A stretch of 64,000 nucleotides of DNA from Absicoccus porci (GTDB lineage: Bacteria; Bacillota_I; Bacilli_A; Erysipelotrichales; Erysipelotrichaceae). Under the pieces are notes generated by a model. That model made no database searches and was not told the DNA's origin. It saw only the letters and a list, made by a program, of their open reading frames with translations. The position numbers and the translations under genes were made by a program. The stretch is from assembly GCF_003725415.1 (NCBI RefSeq), contig NZ_RJQC01000002.1:468439-532438 (forward strand). The letters run 5' to 3'. Of this stretch, positions 36,249 to 46,449 are shown piece after piece (the stretch's first letter is position 1; each line of letters opens with the position of its first letter).

Positions 36249-36734
36249 ATGTCGAAGAAAGTTTTGATCGTGATGGGATCCCGTTCGGATTTACCAGCTA
36301 TGGAAGGATGTATGAAACAATTGGATGAATTTGGAATGGAATACCAAGTTCGAGTATTAAGTGCCCATCGTACACCGGAAGCTGTATTAAAAGTATCGAG
36401 TGAAGCCAAAGAAAATGGATTTGGTGTCATTATTGCCGCAGCTGGAGGTGCTGCTCATCTAGCTGGTGTAATCGCAAGTTCAACACCATTGCCAGTTATT
36501 GGTATTCCCATCCAAACTTCTGCTTTAGGTGGTATGGACTCGTTATTATCAACCGTACAAATGCCAAGTGGTGTACCCGTTGCAACCGTTGCGATTGGTA
36601 AAGCTGGACCAAAAAATGCGGCTATCTTAGCTTGCCAAATGATTGGTATCGGTGATGCTGCTGTCCAACAAAAAATCATTGATTTCAAAAAAGCGCAAGC
36701 CGAAAAAGTTTTGGCCGATTCAGTCGTAGAATAG
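36249..36734 (+). CDS. purE: N5-carboxyaminoimidazole ribonucleotide mutase
   Basis: Converts N5-CAIR to CAIR in purine synthesis. 161 residues, the class I length, with MGSRSDLPAMEGC at the start, LSAHRTPEAV, AAAGGAAHLAGVIAS and GIPIQTSALGGMDSLLSTVQMPSGVPVATVAIG. No purK lies in the window; class I PurE normally needs PurK. First gene of purE-L-M-N-H; AGGAGG is upstream. Confidence 0.95.
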   Translation: MSKKVLIVMGSRSDLPAMEGCMKQLDEFGMEYQVRVLSAHRTPEAVLKVSSEAKENGFGVIIAAAGGAAHLAGVIASSTPLPVIGIPIQTSALGGMDSLLSTVQMPSGVPVATVAIGKAGPKNAAILACQMIGIGDAAVQQKIIDFKKAQAEKVLADSVVE

Positions 36735-36742
36735 GAGACTAT

Positions 36743-39700
36743 ATGGATACAAGATTCTTTGTTCAAAAGAAAGAACAATTTCGTACAGAAGGAAAATCAT
36801 TGACCAATGAATTAAGAGATTCATTGGGTTTAGCCGATGATTTTTCGCTATCTCGCTACAATATCTATGATGTATTCAATGCCGATACACAAGATATTGA
36901 ATTATTAAAAAATGACGTATGTAGTGAAGTCGTTACCGATTCGGTCTATGATACCGTTGATTTAGAAGGAAAGACCTATTTGGCCTATGAATATTTACCA
37001 GGACAATATGATCAACGAGCTGATAGTGCCATGCAATGTTTGATGCTTCTAAACAATAAACAAACCGTTCGTATTCATTCAGGAACGTTACTGGTATTTG
37101 AAAATGTAGAAGATAATCAATTAGCCGCCATTGAACACTATTTGATCAACCCTGTCGAAGCCCGAAAGAAAGATCTAGCTGTATTGGAAGATGATCAAGA
37201 TATTACGGTAAAAGATGTTCCCGTATTGACAGGCTTTAATGAAATGGATACAAAAGCTTTATCGGATTATCGAGAAGAACTTGGTTTAGCCATGTCACAA
37301 GAAGATATTGAATTTGTACAAGATTATTTTAAGAATACCGAAAAACGGGAACCAACCATGACGGAAATTCGCGTATTAGATACCTATTGGTCGGATCATT
37401 GTCGACATACAACATTTGAAACCGTATTAGAAAATGTCGATTTTAAACTAGATACCTTTGCTGATCAACTACAAGCTAGTTATGAACAATACTTAAAATT
37501 ACGAGAAGAGCTCAATCGTACGCACAAAGAACAAACCCTAATGGATATGGCAACCATTGGTGGTAAATACTTGCGTAAACAAGGTAAATTGGAAAATCTA
37601 GAAGTTAGTGATGAAATCAATGCTTGTTCGATTGAAATCAAAGTCGATGTGGATGGTAAAGATGAAGATTGGTTATTGATGTTTAAAAACGAAACACATA
37701 ACCATCCAACCGAAATTGAACCATTTGGTGGAGCGGCCACTTGTATTGGTGGAGCCATTCGTGATCCACTAAGTGGACGAAGCTATATCTATCAAGCCAT
37801 GCGTATTACCGGTGCTGGCGATATCACCAAACCAATCAGTGAAACCATGGAACATAAATTGCCACAGTCAAAGATTTCAACCGAAGCGGCACATGGTTAT
37901 TCAAGCTATGGTAACCAAATCGGTTTAGCTACCACTTATGTAGAAGAAATCTATGATGAAGGCTATGTCGCTAAACGTATGGAAGTAGGAGCCGTTGTTG
38001 GTGCGGCACCAAAAGACCATGTCATTCGTGAACATGCTGAACCAGGCGATATCATTGTCTTATTAGGTGGTGCCACAGGTCGTGATGGTATTGGTGGAGC
38101 AACCGGTTCCAGTAAAGAACATAACGATACTTCTTTGGATAAATGTGCCAGTGAAGTACAAAAAGGAAACGCTTTGATTGAACGAAAGCTACAACGATTA
38201 TTCCGAAATCCTGAATGTACTCGCTTGATCAAGATCTGTAACGATTTTGGTGCTGGTGGTGTATCCGTTGCCGTTGGTGAATTGGCCGATGGACTGGATA
38301 TCAACTTAGATGCAGTTCCCGTTAAATACTTAGGTTTGGATGGTACTGAACTGGCTATTTCGGAATCACAAGAACGAATGGCGGTTTGTATTGAAGCCAA
38401 AGATTTTGATCACTTTGTACAATTAGCCCATGAAGAAAACTTAGGTGCTGTCAAGGTAGCTGATGTGACCGATAATAATCGTCTTGTGATGCATTGGCGA
38501 GATAAAGTCATCGTAGATATGTCACGTGACTTCTTAAATACCAACGGTGTTCGTCAACATCAAAATGTCGAAGTAACCAATAGTGAATACGATGTAGATC
38601 CATTTGCTCCGTCCAATACAACGTTATCGGATGTTCTCCAAAGTCCAAATGTGGCTTCACAAATTGGCTTGAGCGAAATGTTTGATGCATCCATTGGTAA
38701 AAGTACGGTATTGATGCCTTGGGGTGGAAAATATCAATTGACGCAAGAAGAAGGATCGGTACAAAAATTACCAGTTCATGGCTTTACCAATACATGTTCA
38801 TTGATGACGTATGGATACGATCCAGATCTAAGTAAGTATTCGCCTTATCTAGGTGCACAATATAGTGTGGTAGAAGCATTAGCTCGATTGACGGCTCTGG
38901 GTGCTGATTATTCGACAGCGCGTTTAAGCAACCAAGAATATTTCGAACATCTAAGTAAAGATGATAAGAAATGGGGCAATCCATTTCAAGCTTTATTGGG
39001 ATTGATTGATGCACAATTGGCTTTTGAAACACCAGCCATTGGTGGTAAAGACTCCATGTCCGGAACATACAATGATATTCATGTGCCACCAACCGTTATT
39101 ACGTTTGCGGTCACTACAGCGAAGACCGATGAAATTGTGAGTGCTGCTTTTAAGAAAGCCAGCAACTATGTCTATTTGATCAAACATCATCCAGGCAAAA
39201 ATAATGTACCAAATTATGAAGAATTAAAAGATAATTTCAATACGATCCATAAATACATGCATAATGGCAAGATCGTAAGTGCAGCTACCGTCAAATTCGG
39301 CGGCTTAGGCGCTACACTTGCCCGTATGAGTTTTGGAAATAAGATTGGTGTGGCCGTTCAAACGGATGAAGATCTATATGGTTTTAACATCGGTTCCATT
39401 GTCGTGGAAACGACGGAATCGATCCAAGATCCACATTTCACCTTATTAGGTATGACCAAGGTTGAACCAGAGATTATCTTAAATGAGGAAAAAACCAAGA
39501 TCAGTGATGCGATCGCAATTTGGCAAAAACGATATGACAAGATTTATCCGGCCACGACAGATCGCAATGGAAAAGCCCTACAAACGCCATTGACGAATGT
39601 AGAATTACCACTATCCAAGAAAGTTGTAGAAACACCAAAAGTAGTGATTCCTATTTTCCCAGGACAGAACTGTGAATACGATACAACGCAACAATTTGAA

Positions 39701-40432
39701 CGTGCGGGTGCAACCGTTACCCAAGTCGTATTTAATAATATGAGTGTTGCTGATATTCAAGAAAGCATTGATAAATTGGCTAAAGAAATTGAAACTGCAC
39801 AAATTTTAATGTTGGTAGGTGGTTTCTCAAGTGGTGATGAACCAGATGGATCGGGTAAATTCATCGCAACGGTATTAAAGAATCCAAAAATCAATGCAGC
39901 CGTGGAAAAGATGCGTGCAAACGAAGGATTGATCCTTGGTATTTGTAACGGATTCCAAGCTTTAATCAAATCGGGTCTATTACCATATGGTGATGTGAAG
40001 AAATTGGATGCACAAAATCCAACATTGTTCCGCAACAATATCAATCGCCATGTGAGTCATATTGCTCGTACGCGTGTCACATCGAATAAATCCCCTTGGT
40101 TACAAGGATGTACACCAGGTAGTATGTATTCAATCGCCATGAGTCATGGTGAAGGTAAATTTGTAGCCAGTGATGCAGTGATTGAAAAATTATTGGCAAA
40201 TGGACAAGTTGCGACACAATATGTTAATGAATTTGGTCATCCAACCATGAATGGTGTGGATAATATCAATGGCTCTACATTAGCTATTGAAGGAATCGTA
40301 TCCGAAGATGGTCATATTTTTGGTAAGATGGGTCATAGTGAACGTTATGAATCTGGTTTATTCCAAAATATTGATGGAAATAAAGAACAAAACATCTTTG
40401 CGAATGGTGTACGATTCTTTACACATAAATAA
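36743..40432 (+). CDS. purL: Phosphoribosylformylglycinamidine synthase, single chain
   Basis: Makes FGAM from FGAR, glutamine and ATP. 1229 residues, the large one-polypeptide form: N-terminal PurS-like domain, linker (with the TYWSDHCRHTTFE motif), two AIRS-like halves with FKNETHNHPTEIEPFGGAATCIGG, and a C-terminal class I glutaminase (about 975-1229) with the nucleophile Cys in LGICNGFQ and the His/Glu in SHGEG. Most Bacillales use split PurS-Q-L instead, so this form is a lineage hint. It starts 8 nt after purE and ends 11 nt before purM. Confidence 0.96.
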   Translation: MDTRFFVQKKEQFRTEGKSLTNELRDSLGLADDFSLSRYNIYDVFNADTQDIELLKNDVCSEVVTDSVYDTVDLEGKTYLAYEYLPGQYDQRADSAMQCLMLLNNKQTVRIHSGTLLVFENVEDNQLAAIEHYLINPVEARKKDLAVLEDDQDITVKDVPVLTGFNEMDTKALSDYREELGLAMSQEDIEFVQDYFKNTEKREPTMTEIRVLDTYWSDHCRHTTFETVLENVDFKLDTFADQLQASYEQYLKLREELNRTHKEQTLMDMATIGGKYLRKQGKLENLEVSDEINACSIEIKVDVDGKDEDWLLMFKNETHNHPTEIEPFGGAATCIGGAIRDPLSGRSYIYQAMRITGAGDITKPISETMEHKLPQSKISTEAAHGYSSYGNQIGLATTYVEEIYDEGYVAKRMEVGAVVGAAPKDHVIREHAEPGDIIVLLGGATGRDGIGGATGSSKEHNDTSLDKCASEVQKGNALIERKLQRLFRNPECTRLIKICNDFGAGGVSVAVGELADGLDINLDAVPVKYLGLDGTELAISESQERMAVCIEAKDFDHFVQLAHEENLGAVKVADVTDNNRLVMHWRDKVIVDMSRDFLNTNGVRQHQNVEVTNSEYDVDPFAPSNTTLSDVLQSPNVASQIGLSEMFDASIGKSTVLMPWGGKYQLTQEEGSVQKLPVHGFTNTCSLMTYGYDPDLSKYSPYLGAQYSVVEALARLTALGADYSTARLSNQEYFEHLSKDDKKWGNPFQALLGLIDAQLAFETPAIGGKDSMSGTYNDIHVPPTVITFAVTTAKTDEIVSAAFKKASNYVYLIKHHPGKNNVPNYEELKDNFNTIHKYMHNGKIVSAATVKFGGLGATLARMSFGNKIGVAVQTDEDLYGFNIGSIVVETTESIQDPHFTLLGMTKVEPEIILNEEKTKISDAIAIWQKRYDKIYPATTDRNGKALQTPLTNVELPLSKKVVETPKVVIPIFPGQNCEYDTTQQFERAGATVTQVVFNNMSVADIQESIDKLAKEIETAQILMLVGGFSSGDEPDGSGKFIATVLKNPKINAAVEKMRANEGLILGICNGFQALIKSGLLPYGDVKKLDAQNPTLFRNNINRHVSHIARTRVTSNKSPWLQGCTPGSMYSIAMSHGEGKFVASDAVIEKLLANGQVATQYVNEFGHPTMNGVDNINGSTLAIEGIVSEDGHIFGKMGHSERYESGLFQNIDGNKEQNIFANGVRFFTHK

Positions 40433-40443
40433 GGAGAAGGAAA

Positions 40444-41472
40444 ATGGCAGAAAAATATAAAGAGGCAGGCGTCAATCTAGAAGCGGGTTACGAATCGGTA
40501 CGCCGTATTCAATCGCATGTAGCACGTACGAAAGTCAAAGGTGCCATGGATTCGATTGGTGCTTTTGGTGGTATGTTTGATTTAAGTGTTTACAATATTA
40601 AAGAACCTGTATTGGTTTCCGGCACCGATGGTGTAGGTACAAAATTGATGTTGGCATTTGAAATGGATAAACACGATACAATTGGAATCGATGCTGTTGC
40701 GATGTGTGTCAATGACGTATTGGTACAAGGCGCCCAACCCATTTATTTCTTAGATTATATTGCGGTCGGTCAAAATAAACCGGCTGTGATCGAACAAATT
40801 GTGAAAGGTGTTGCGGATGGTTGTGTACAATCCAATGCAGCTTTAATTGGTGGTGAAACCGCCGAAATGCCAGATATGTATGATAAAGATCATTACGATT
40901 TGGCTGGCTTCTGTGTTGGTGTTGTCGATAAATCGAAATTAAAAGATTCAAGAAATCTAAAAGTTGGCGATACCTTGATTGGTTTACCTTCTACGGGTGT
41001 CCATTCCAATGGCTTTAGTTTGGTTCGAAAGGTTTTATTTAAAGATGCCCATTTGGATCCACATGCGACATATGAAGAATTGGATGGACAAGTTTTAGGT
41101 GATGTTCTTTTGACGCCAACCAAGATTTACGTGAAAGCAGTGACTTCATTATTTGATGTGGTTGATATTCATGCGATGAGCCATATTACAGGTGGTGGTT
41201 TCTTTGAGAATATCCCAAGAATGTTGAAAGATGGAATGGGTGTTGAAATTGATACAACTTCATTCCCACGTCCAAAGATTTTTGATTTCATTCAAAAAAC
41301 AGGAAACATTGAGACGCAAGAAATGTACAATGTCTTCAATATGGGAATTGGCTTTATGATGGCAGTAGATCCAAGTGATGTCGATACTGTACAAGCCAAA
41401 CTACAAGAAATGGGCGAACCATCCTATGTTGTTGGTAAAGTCACGGATTCAGGAAAGGTCGTTTTGAAATGA
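40444..41472 (+). CDS. purM: Phosphoribosylaminoimidazole synthetase (AIRS)
   Basis: Closes the imidazole ring (FGAM to AIR). 342 residues; typical AIRS segments are GFGGMFDLS near the start, VSGTDGVGTKLMLA, GIDAVAMCVNDVLVQGAQPIYFLDYIA, GGETAEMPDMY, GLPSTGVHSNGFSLVR and MSHITGGGFFENIPR. AAGGAGAAGG precedes the ATG. The stop overlaps purN (ATGA). Confidence 0.95.
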   Translation: MAEKYKEAGVNLEAGYESVRRIQSHVARTKVKGAMDSIGAFGGMFDLSVYNIKEPVLVSGTDGVGTKLMLAFEMDKHDTIGIDAVAMCVNDVLVQGAQPIYFLDYIAVGQNKPAVIEQIVKGVADGCVQSNAALIGGETAEMPDMYDKDHYDLAGFCVGVVDKSKLKDSRNLKVGDTLIGLPSTGVHSNGFSLVRKVLFKDAHLDPHATYEELDGQVLGDVLLTPTKIYVKAVTSLFDVVDIHAMSHITGGGFFENIPRMLKDGMGVEIDTTSFPRPKIFDFIQKTGNIETQEMYNVFNMGIGFMMAVDPSDVDTVQAKLQEMGEPSYVVGKVTDSGKVVLK

Positions 41473-42056
41473 TCAATATTGCCATCTTTGCTTCTGGATC
41501 CGGTACGAATTTTGAAGCCATCATGAAACATATTCAAGATGGCTCTTTGCCGGTATCTTGTCAATGTTTGATCGTTGATAAAAGTGATGCCTATTGTATT
41601 CGACGAGCTGAAAAATATAAGGTCCAATCCTTTTTTGTGAATCCGAAACGATATGCCAGTAAAGAAGAATATGAAATGATGATCTTACATATCCTTCAAG
41701 AAAAAAAAGTAGACCTAATTGTTTTAAGTGGATATATGCGATACATTGGAAAGGTTTTATTAGAAGCGTATCCAAATCGCATTATTAATATTCATCCAGC
41801 ATATTTACCAGAATTCCCGGGTGCACATGCGATATTAGATGCTTTTGAAGCTCATGTGAAACAAACCGGTGTTACGGTCCACTATGTAGATGAAGGTGTA
41901 GATACAGGACCCATTATTCAACAACGTCGATTAGATATTGATCCCGATTGGGATTTGGCTACGTTGGAAACGCATGTCCATGCTGTTGAATACGATTTAT
42001 TTTGGCGAGTGATCAAAGAAGTAGCAGAAAAAATAGAAAAGGAGAAAAACGAATGA
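41469..42056 (+). CDS. purN: Phosphoribosylglycinamide formyltransferase
   Basis: Transfers a formyl group from 10-formyl-THF to GAR. 195 residues with [14 protein letters not shown], the catalytic Asn/His in [16 protein letters not shown], and Asp in [13 protein letters not shown]. Starts at the ATGA overlap with purM and ends at an ATGA overlap with purH, so translation is coupled across the three. Confidence 0.95.
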   Translation: MINIAIFASGSGTNFEAIMKHIQDGSLPVSCQCLIVDKSDAYCIRRAEKYKVQSFFVNPKRYASKEEYEMMILHILQEKKVDLIVLSGYMRYIGKVLLEAYPNRIINIHPAYLPEFPGAHAILDAFEAHVKQTGVTVHYVDEGVDTGPIIQQRRLDIDPDWDLATLETHVHAVEYDLFWRVIKEVAEKIEKEKNE

Positions 42057-43585
42057 AAAGAGCATTAGTCAGTGTATCAGATAAAAGTGGTTTGATTCCT
42101 TTTGTACAAGGATTAGTTGATGCTGGTTATGAAATTATTTCGACTGGTGGTACCAAAAAAGCTTTGGAAGAAGCAGGTTTGAAACCTATTGGTATTTCGG
42201 AAGTTACGGGATTTCCAGAAATCTTAGATGGTCGTGTAAAAACATTGCATCCAAAAGTACATGGTGGTTTATTGGCTGTGCGTAGCAATCCGGATCATAT
42301 GAAACAAATCCAAGAATTAGGTATTGATCCAATTGATATGGTTGTTGTGAATTTGTATCCTTTTAAACAGACCGTACAAAAACCAGGTGTATCGCACGAA
42401 GAAATTATTGAAAATATTGATATTGGTGGTCCTTCGATGTTGCGTAGTGCTTCTAAAAACTATCAAGCTGTTACCGTTGTTTGTGATCCAGCCGATTACG
42501 ATGTCGTATTAGCCGAAATCAAAGAAAAGGGAGATACAACGCCAGAAACAAGAGAACGTTTAGCTGCTAAGGTCTTCCGTACAACAGCTCAATACGATGC
42601 GATGATTGCGGATTATCTCACAAAGAAAACAGGCGAAGAATTCCCAGAAAAATTAACGATCACTTTTGATAAAGTACAAGATCTTCGTTATGGCGAAAAC
42701 CCACATCAAAAAGCGGCTTTCTATAAAGGCATGAAACCACAATATTCATTGGCCAATGCGAAACAGTTACATGGAAAAGAACTTTCTTACAACAATATTC
42801 AAGATGGAAATGCTGCCATCGAAATTCTGAAAGAATTTGAGGGTCAACATGCTGCTGTTGGTTTGAAACATATGAATCCATGTGGTATTGGTCTTGGAAA
42901 CAGTATTGATGAAGCATGGGATAAATGTTTTGAAGCCGATCCAGTTTCTATTTTTGGTGGTATCGTGGCTTTCAATGATGAAGTCAATGAAACAACAGCT
43001 GAAAAGTTATCTAAGATCTTCTTGGAAATCATCATTGCTCCTTCTTTCTCACAAGATGCTTTAGATATTTTGACAAAGAAAAAGAACATTCGTTTGATGA
43101 CGTTGGATGTAACGCAGAGTGTAAACAATACATTCAAATATACAAATGTCAATGATGGTTTGTTGGTGCAAGAAATGGATACCAAACAAATCAATAAAGA
43201 AGATCTTCGTTGCGTAACAAATCGTAAACCAACCGATGAAGAAATGGATCAATTGTTGTTCGCATGGAAGGTTGTTAAACATGTGAAATCCAATGCGATC
43301 GTATTGGTGAAAGATAATATGACCATTGGTGTTGGTGCCGGTCAGATGAATCGTGTTGGTTCGGCTGAAATTGCCATTAAAGAAGCTGGCGAAAAAGCCA
43401 AAGGCTCCGTAATGTCAAGCGATGCTTTCTTCCCATTTAAAGATACGGTACAAACTGCCATCGAAGCCGGTGTCACTGCCATTATTCAACCAGGTGGATC
43501 CATTCGAGATCAAGAATCCATTGATGAATGCAATGCCCATAACATCGCCATGGTATTTACGGGTGTTCGTCATTTTAAACATTAA
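42053..43585 (+). CDS. purH: Bifunctional AICAR formyltransferase / IMP cyclohydrolase
   Basis: Catalyses the last two steps to IMP. 510 residues: N-terminal cyclohydrolase ([38 protein letters not shown]) and C-terminal formyltransferase ([45 protein letters not shown]). The frame is open upstream to 42002, but GGAGAAAAACG precedes ATG 42053. Last gene before the terminator at 43609; purF, purC, purD, purB and purK must lie elsewhere. Confidence 0.96.
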   Translation: MKRALVSVSDKSGLIPFVQGLVDAGYEIISTGGTKKALEEAGLKPIGISEVTGFPEILDGRVKTLHPKVHGGLLAVRSNPDHMKQIQELGIDPIDMVVVNLYPFKQTVQKPGVSHEEIIENIDIGGPSMLRSASKNYQAVTVVCDPADYDVVLAEIKEKGDTTPETRERLAAKVFRTTAQYDAMIADYLTKKTGEEFPEKLTITFDKVQDLRYGENPHQKAAFYKGMKPQYSLANAKQLHGKELSYNNIQDGNAAIEILKEFEGQHAAVGLKHMNPCGIGLGNSIDEAWDKCFEADPVSIFGGIVAFNDEVNETTAEKLSKIFLEIIIAPSFSQDALDILTKKKNIRLMTLDVTQSVNNTFKYTNVNDGLLVQEMDTKQINKEDLRCVTNRKPTDEEMDQLLFAWKVVKHVKSNAIVLVKDNMTIGVGAGQMNRVGSAEIAIKEAGEKAKGSVMSSDAFFPFKDTVQTAIEAGVTAIIQPGGSIRDQESIDECNAHNIAMVFTGVRHFKH

Positions 43586-43608
43586 TTTTTAAACTTTAAA
43601 CTAAAATT

Positions 43609-43660
43609 AAGGTAGCTCTACTATGATGAAACCATCAAGGAGCTACCTTGAATTTGTTTA
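43609..43660 (+). terminator. Terminator of the pur operon
   Basis: AAGGTAGCTC / GAGCTACCTT, 10-bp perfect stem (43609-43618, 43640-43649), whose 21-nt loop contains a small TGATG/CATCA hairpin; a broken T-run follows. Confidence 0.7.
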
Positions 43661-43698
43661 CTAGAAATTCCCTTTCTCTCTCAAAAATTATATATTGC

Positions 43699-44310
43699 TT
43701 ACTTTCTAGTGGATAAATAAATAGAAGGCGAAGAATGATCGTCTTCTTTTTTTTGCATGGTAGATTGAATGCCATAAAAAGAAATCTGGTAGAGAAGTTG
43801 ATTGACTTCATCTAAGGACATTTTATCGGAAGAACGAAAATAGTTTGTGTATACAGCCAAGAGGCCGGAAAAGAAGTAGGTGATATAGACTTCTTTTTCA
43901 ATGGGTTTCATTCCTAATTCTTCGGCATAAATATCTTTTAAATAGGAAATGCATTCTTTTTCGAAGGGAGGCCAAAAAAGATCATACAAGGAATCGCTGG
44001 AAAAAAATTGGTATAGGTGAAGATCACTTTGAATAAATTGGTTAAAAATCTTAAAAACTTCTTTTGAATTATAGGGGTCTTGGAAAAAATGATCATCATT
44101 TAATTGTGAAAAAAGTTCTACAATTTTGCGATGTGCAAAATCTTTTATGATATCTTCACAAGTGTTGTAATGAAGATAAAATGTTTTGCGATCAATATTG
44201 GCTTCTTTGGCGATGCTGGTGATCGATATCCGTTTGCCTGGATTGGCTTGAAGTAAACGAAAATAAGCCGATTCAATGGCTTGTTTGGTTTTGATGATGC
44301 GACGATCCAT
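43699..44310 (-). CDS. TetR-family transcriptional regulator
   Basis: 203 residues: N-terminal TetR helix-turn-helix (RISITSIAKEANIDRKTFYLHYNTCEDIIKDF) and an all-helical ligand domain of the TetR_C_8 (DhaS-like) kind. I place the start at 44310 (MDRRIIKTKQAIESAYFRLL, AAAGGA upstream); an in-frame ATG at 44376 would add 22 residues before the DNA-binding domain. Divergent from the DegV gene, with a palindrome just upstream of its start, so it probably controls both. Ligand unknown; fatty acids are a guess from the neighbour. Confidence 0.85.
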   Translation of the reverse strand: MDRRIIKTKQAIESAYFRLLQANPGKRISITSIAKEANIDRKTFYLHYNTCEDIIKDFAHRKIVELFSQLNDDHFFQDPYNSKEVFKIFNQFIQSDLHLYQFFSSDSLYDLFWPPFEKECISYLKDIYAEELGMKPIEKEVYITYFFSGLLAVYTNYFRSSDKMSLDEVNQLLYQISFYGIQSTMQKKEDDHSSPSIYLSTRK

Positions 44311-44323
44311 AGTCAACAAATCC

Positions 44324-44339
44324 TTTCCAATTGTGGAAA
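44324..44339. promoter_or_regulatory. Palindromic operator candidate between TetR and degV
   Basis: TTTCCA-ATTG-TGGAAA, a perfect 6-bp-arm palindrome 14 nt upstream of the TetR start codon, in the 121-bp divergent region. Confidence 0.5.
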
Positions 44340-44431
44340 AATCCTCAATATATTTTAAATTGGGAATTGATTTCATAGATATTAGTAATAATAATACTCA
44401 TATGTAGAAAAATCAACAAAGGAGAACAACA

Positions 44432-45286
44432 ATGAAAATTAAAGTTGTGATGGATAGTGGTGGCTTGATGAATAAACAAGAAGCCAATCAACTGGGAATT
44501 GATTACTTACCTCTACAAGTCATGATCAATGGTCAAACATACATGGATGGTGTTGATTTAGATCGGGATTTTCTATATGACCAAATGGAAAAAGGTGCAA
44601 AAGTACAAACCAGTTTACCACCATTAGGCCTTGTTGATGAATTATTTCAAGAATATAAGAATACCGGTATTACCGATGTTGTTTTGATTACCTTATCCAA
44701 TGCTTTGTCTTCAACCAATGAAAAAGTGCAAATCATGGGTCAAGAACATGGCTTGCATATGCATACACTAGATATTTATTCGACACTTGGTATGGAAAAG
44801 TATATGGCTATTTATGCTAAACGAATGGTTGATGAAGGATTGGACCCAGAAACGATCATTGCTCGTTTAAAAGAAAGTGTCGATCGTTCCTGTGGATATT
44901 TAATTGTAGAAGACTTGGACCATTTAGCGAAAGGTGGTCGCTTAACGCCGATGGCTGCAAAATTAGGAGGTATGCTGAAAATCAAACCGATTTTGCGAGT
45001 ATCCAAAGATACCAAAGGGCGTGTGGATATTTATGATAAAGTTCGTACAATGAAACGAGCTATCAAACAAACGTGTGAAATCATAAGTCAAGATCCGCAA
45101 TTGAATGCCAAAGACTATCAAATTGTAATCATGGATTCTCGTGCACGAGGGTATGCACAATATGCCCAAGATATGTTAGAGTTATTGGTACCAGGGATCG
45201 AAATTGAACGTGATGATCTATGTCCCGTGATTAATTGTCATACGGGAATGGGTTCAATTGGTATCCAATATATCTATAGGAGGTAA
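44432..45286 (+). CDS. DegV-family fatty-acid-binding protein
   Basis: 284 residues of the DegV fold. Related FakB proteins hold a fatty acid for the kinase FakA, which makes acyl-phosphate for phospholipids. Seen: the N-terminal MDSGGLMNKQEANQLGIDYLPLQVMINGQTYMDG, TSLPP (lipid head-group Thr-Ser), LSNALSST, the YLIVEDLDHLAKGGRLTPMAA segment, and the C-terminal HTGMGSIGIQY. No fakA is in the window. AGGAGA precedes the ATG. Confidence 0.9.
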   Translation: MKIKVVMDSGGLMNKQEANQLGIDYLPLQVMINGQTYMDGVDLDRDFLYDQMEKGAKVQTSLPPLGLVDELFQEYKNTGITDVVLITLSNALSSTNEKVQIMGQEHGLHMHTLDIYSTLGMEKYMAIYAKRMVDEGLDPETIIARLKESVDRSCGYLIVEDLDHLAKGGRLTPMAAKLGGMLKIKPILRVSKDTKGRVDIYDKVRTMKRAIKQTCEIISQDPQLNAKDYQIVIMDSRARGYAQYAQDMLELLVPGIEIERDDLCPVINCHTGMGSIGIQYIYRR

Positions 45287-45288
45287 TT

Positions 45289-46038
45289 GTGAAACTCATT
45301 TCTTGGAACGTGAATGGTATTCGTGCCGTTCTAAAAAAAGATTTCTTGGATATATTATATACATTAGATGCAGATGTATTTTGTATTCAAGAAACGAAAG
45401 CACAACCCGATCAAATTGAAGTGGACTGTAAAGATTTATATCCTTATCAATATATGAATAGTGCACAACGAAAAGGATACAGTGGTACGATGATTTTTTG
45501 TAAGAAAGAACCACTTTCCATTATCTATGGAATGAATCAGCCAGAACACGATACCGAAGGTCGAGTGATTACGATCGAATATGAAGATTTTGATTTAGTG
45601 ACTGTCTATACCCCCAATTCAGGGACGGGTTTAAAACGACTGGATTATCGTATGGAATGGGATAAAGCTTTTACGGAATATGTTACCAGTTTAGAAAAGC
45701 CAGTCATTATTTGTGGTGACTTAAATGTGGCAAATGAAGAAATTGATATCAAAAATCCCAAAACAAATCATAAGAATGCCGGTTTTACGGATGAAGAACG
45801 CAATAGTTTTAAAGCAAACTTATTGAAACATTACAAAGATAGCTATCGAACGTTATATCCCGATAAAGTGGAATATTCATGGTGGAGCTATCGTTTTCAT
45901 GCACGAGAAAAAAATGCCGGATGGCGCATTGATTATTGGCTAGTGGATCCTAGACTTTGGGACAAAGTAGAAGATTCGAAGATTTTAACCGATATTTATG
46001 GATCGGATCATTGTCCGATCGAGTTGGATCTAAAATAA
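45289..46038 (+). CDS. Exodeoxyribonuclease III / AP endonuclease
   Basis: Incises abasic sites and degrades DNA 3' to 5'. 249 residues of the Xth/ExoA family: SWNVNGIRAVLKKDF (metal Asn), FCIQETKAQ (Glu), the VTVYTPNSG tyrosine, CGDLNVANEEIDIKNPK (Asp, Asn), and the C-terminal YGSDHCPIELDL (Asp-His). GTG start at 45289, with AGGAGG upstream. It follows degV by 2 nt and shares its last base with the next start codon. Confidence 0.94.
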   Translation: MKLISWNVNGIRAVLKKDFLDILYTLDADVFCIQETKAQPDQIEVDCKDLYPYQYMNSAQRKGYSGTMIFCKKEPLSIIYGMNQPEHDTEGRVITIEYEDFDLVTVYTPNSGTGLKRLDYRMEWDKAFTEYVTSLEKPVIICGDLNVANEEIDIKNPKTNHKNAGFTDEERNSFKANLLKHYKDSYRTLYPDKVEYSWWSYRFHAREKNAGWRIDYWLVDPRLWDKVEDSKILTDIYGSDHCPIELDLK

Positions 46039-46382
46039 TGTTTTTCTTTTTTTCTATTTTACCCAAAACTAAAGATCTAGGATTTCATTGGATCGATTGT
46101 CTAACCATGAATGCCCATGTATATGTGACCTATCAAGAGTTTGCGATTTTTCTGATTCCCCTATTCCATTGGGGCAGAACCTATCGTATACAAACGGAAA
46201 ATGGGGATATCTATCAGCTGAATTCGGAAAAAGGCAAGCAATTAGAAAAGGGAGATGTTTCCATCACATGGTCTGATTTAGAAACCATGCAAAAAGAAAC
46301 ACGGGTATGTCCGCATTGTGGTATGCCCATTGAAAATGATAGCTATTCGTTTTGTCCACATTGTGGTAAACCATTATACTAA
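46038..46382 (+). CDS. Small protein with C-terminal zinc ribbon
   Basis: 114 residues, not a family I can name. The first part (1-80) is hydrophobic and aromatic in places, with a possible short membrane-associated helix (TYQEFAIFLIPLFHW). The C-terminus has two CPHCG knuckles (CPHCGMPIENDSYSFCPHCGKPLY), a double zinc ribbon. The start overlaps the exonuclease stop (TAATG), indicating translational coupling. Coding is supported by length, the ribbon and position. Confidence 0.65.
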   Translation: MFFFFSILPKTKDLGFHWIDCLTMNAHVYVTYQEFAIFLIPLFHWGRTYRIQTENGDIYQLNSEKGKQLEKGDVSITWSDLETMQKETRVCPHCGMPIENDSYSFCPHCGKPLY

Positions 46383-46449
46383 AAAAGGAGTTTGTATGAT
46401 ATTTCCACTGTCTACTTGACAGGGATCCTATCACACAACTCCTTTTTTT
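46381..46449. terminator. Long imperfect hairpin, bidirectional terminator
   Basis: A nearly continuous 69-nt foldback between the convergent zinc-ribbon and mscL genes: AAAAAAGGAGTT pairs with AACTCCTTTTTT, TGATA with TATCA, and CTGTC with GACAG around a TACTT loop. T-runs occur on both strands. Confidence 0.75.

Noticed and set aside
37963..38400. Antisense 145-codon open frame within purL
   Set aside because: Shadow of a strongly conserved gene; composition typical of reversed codons.
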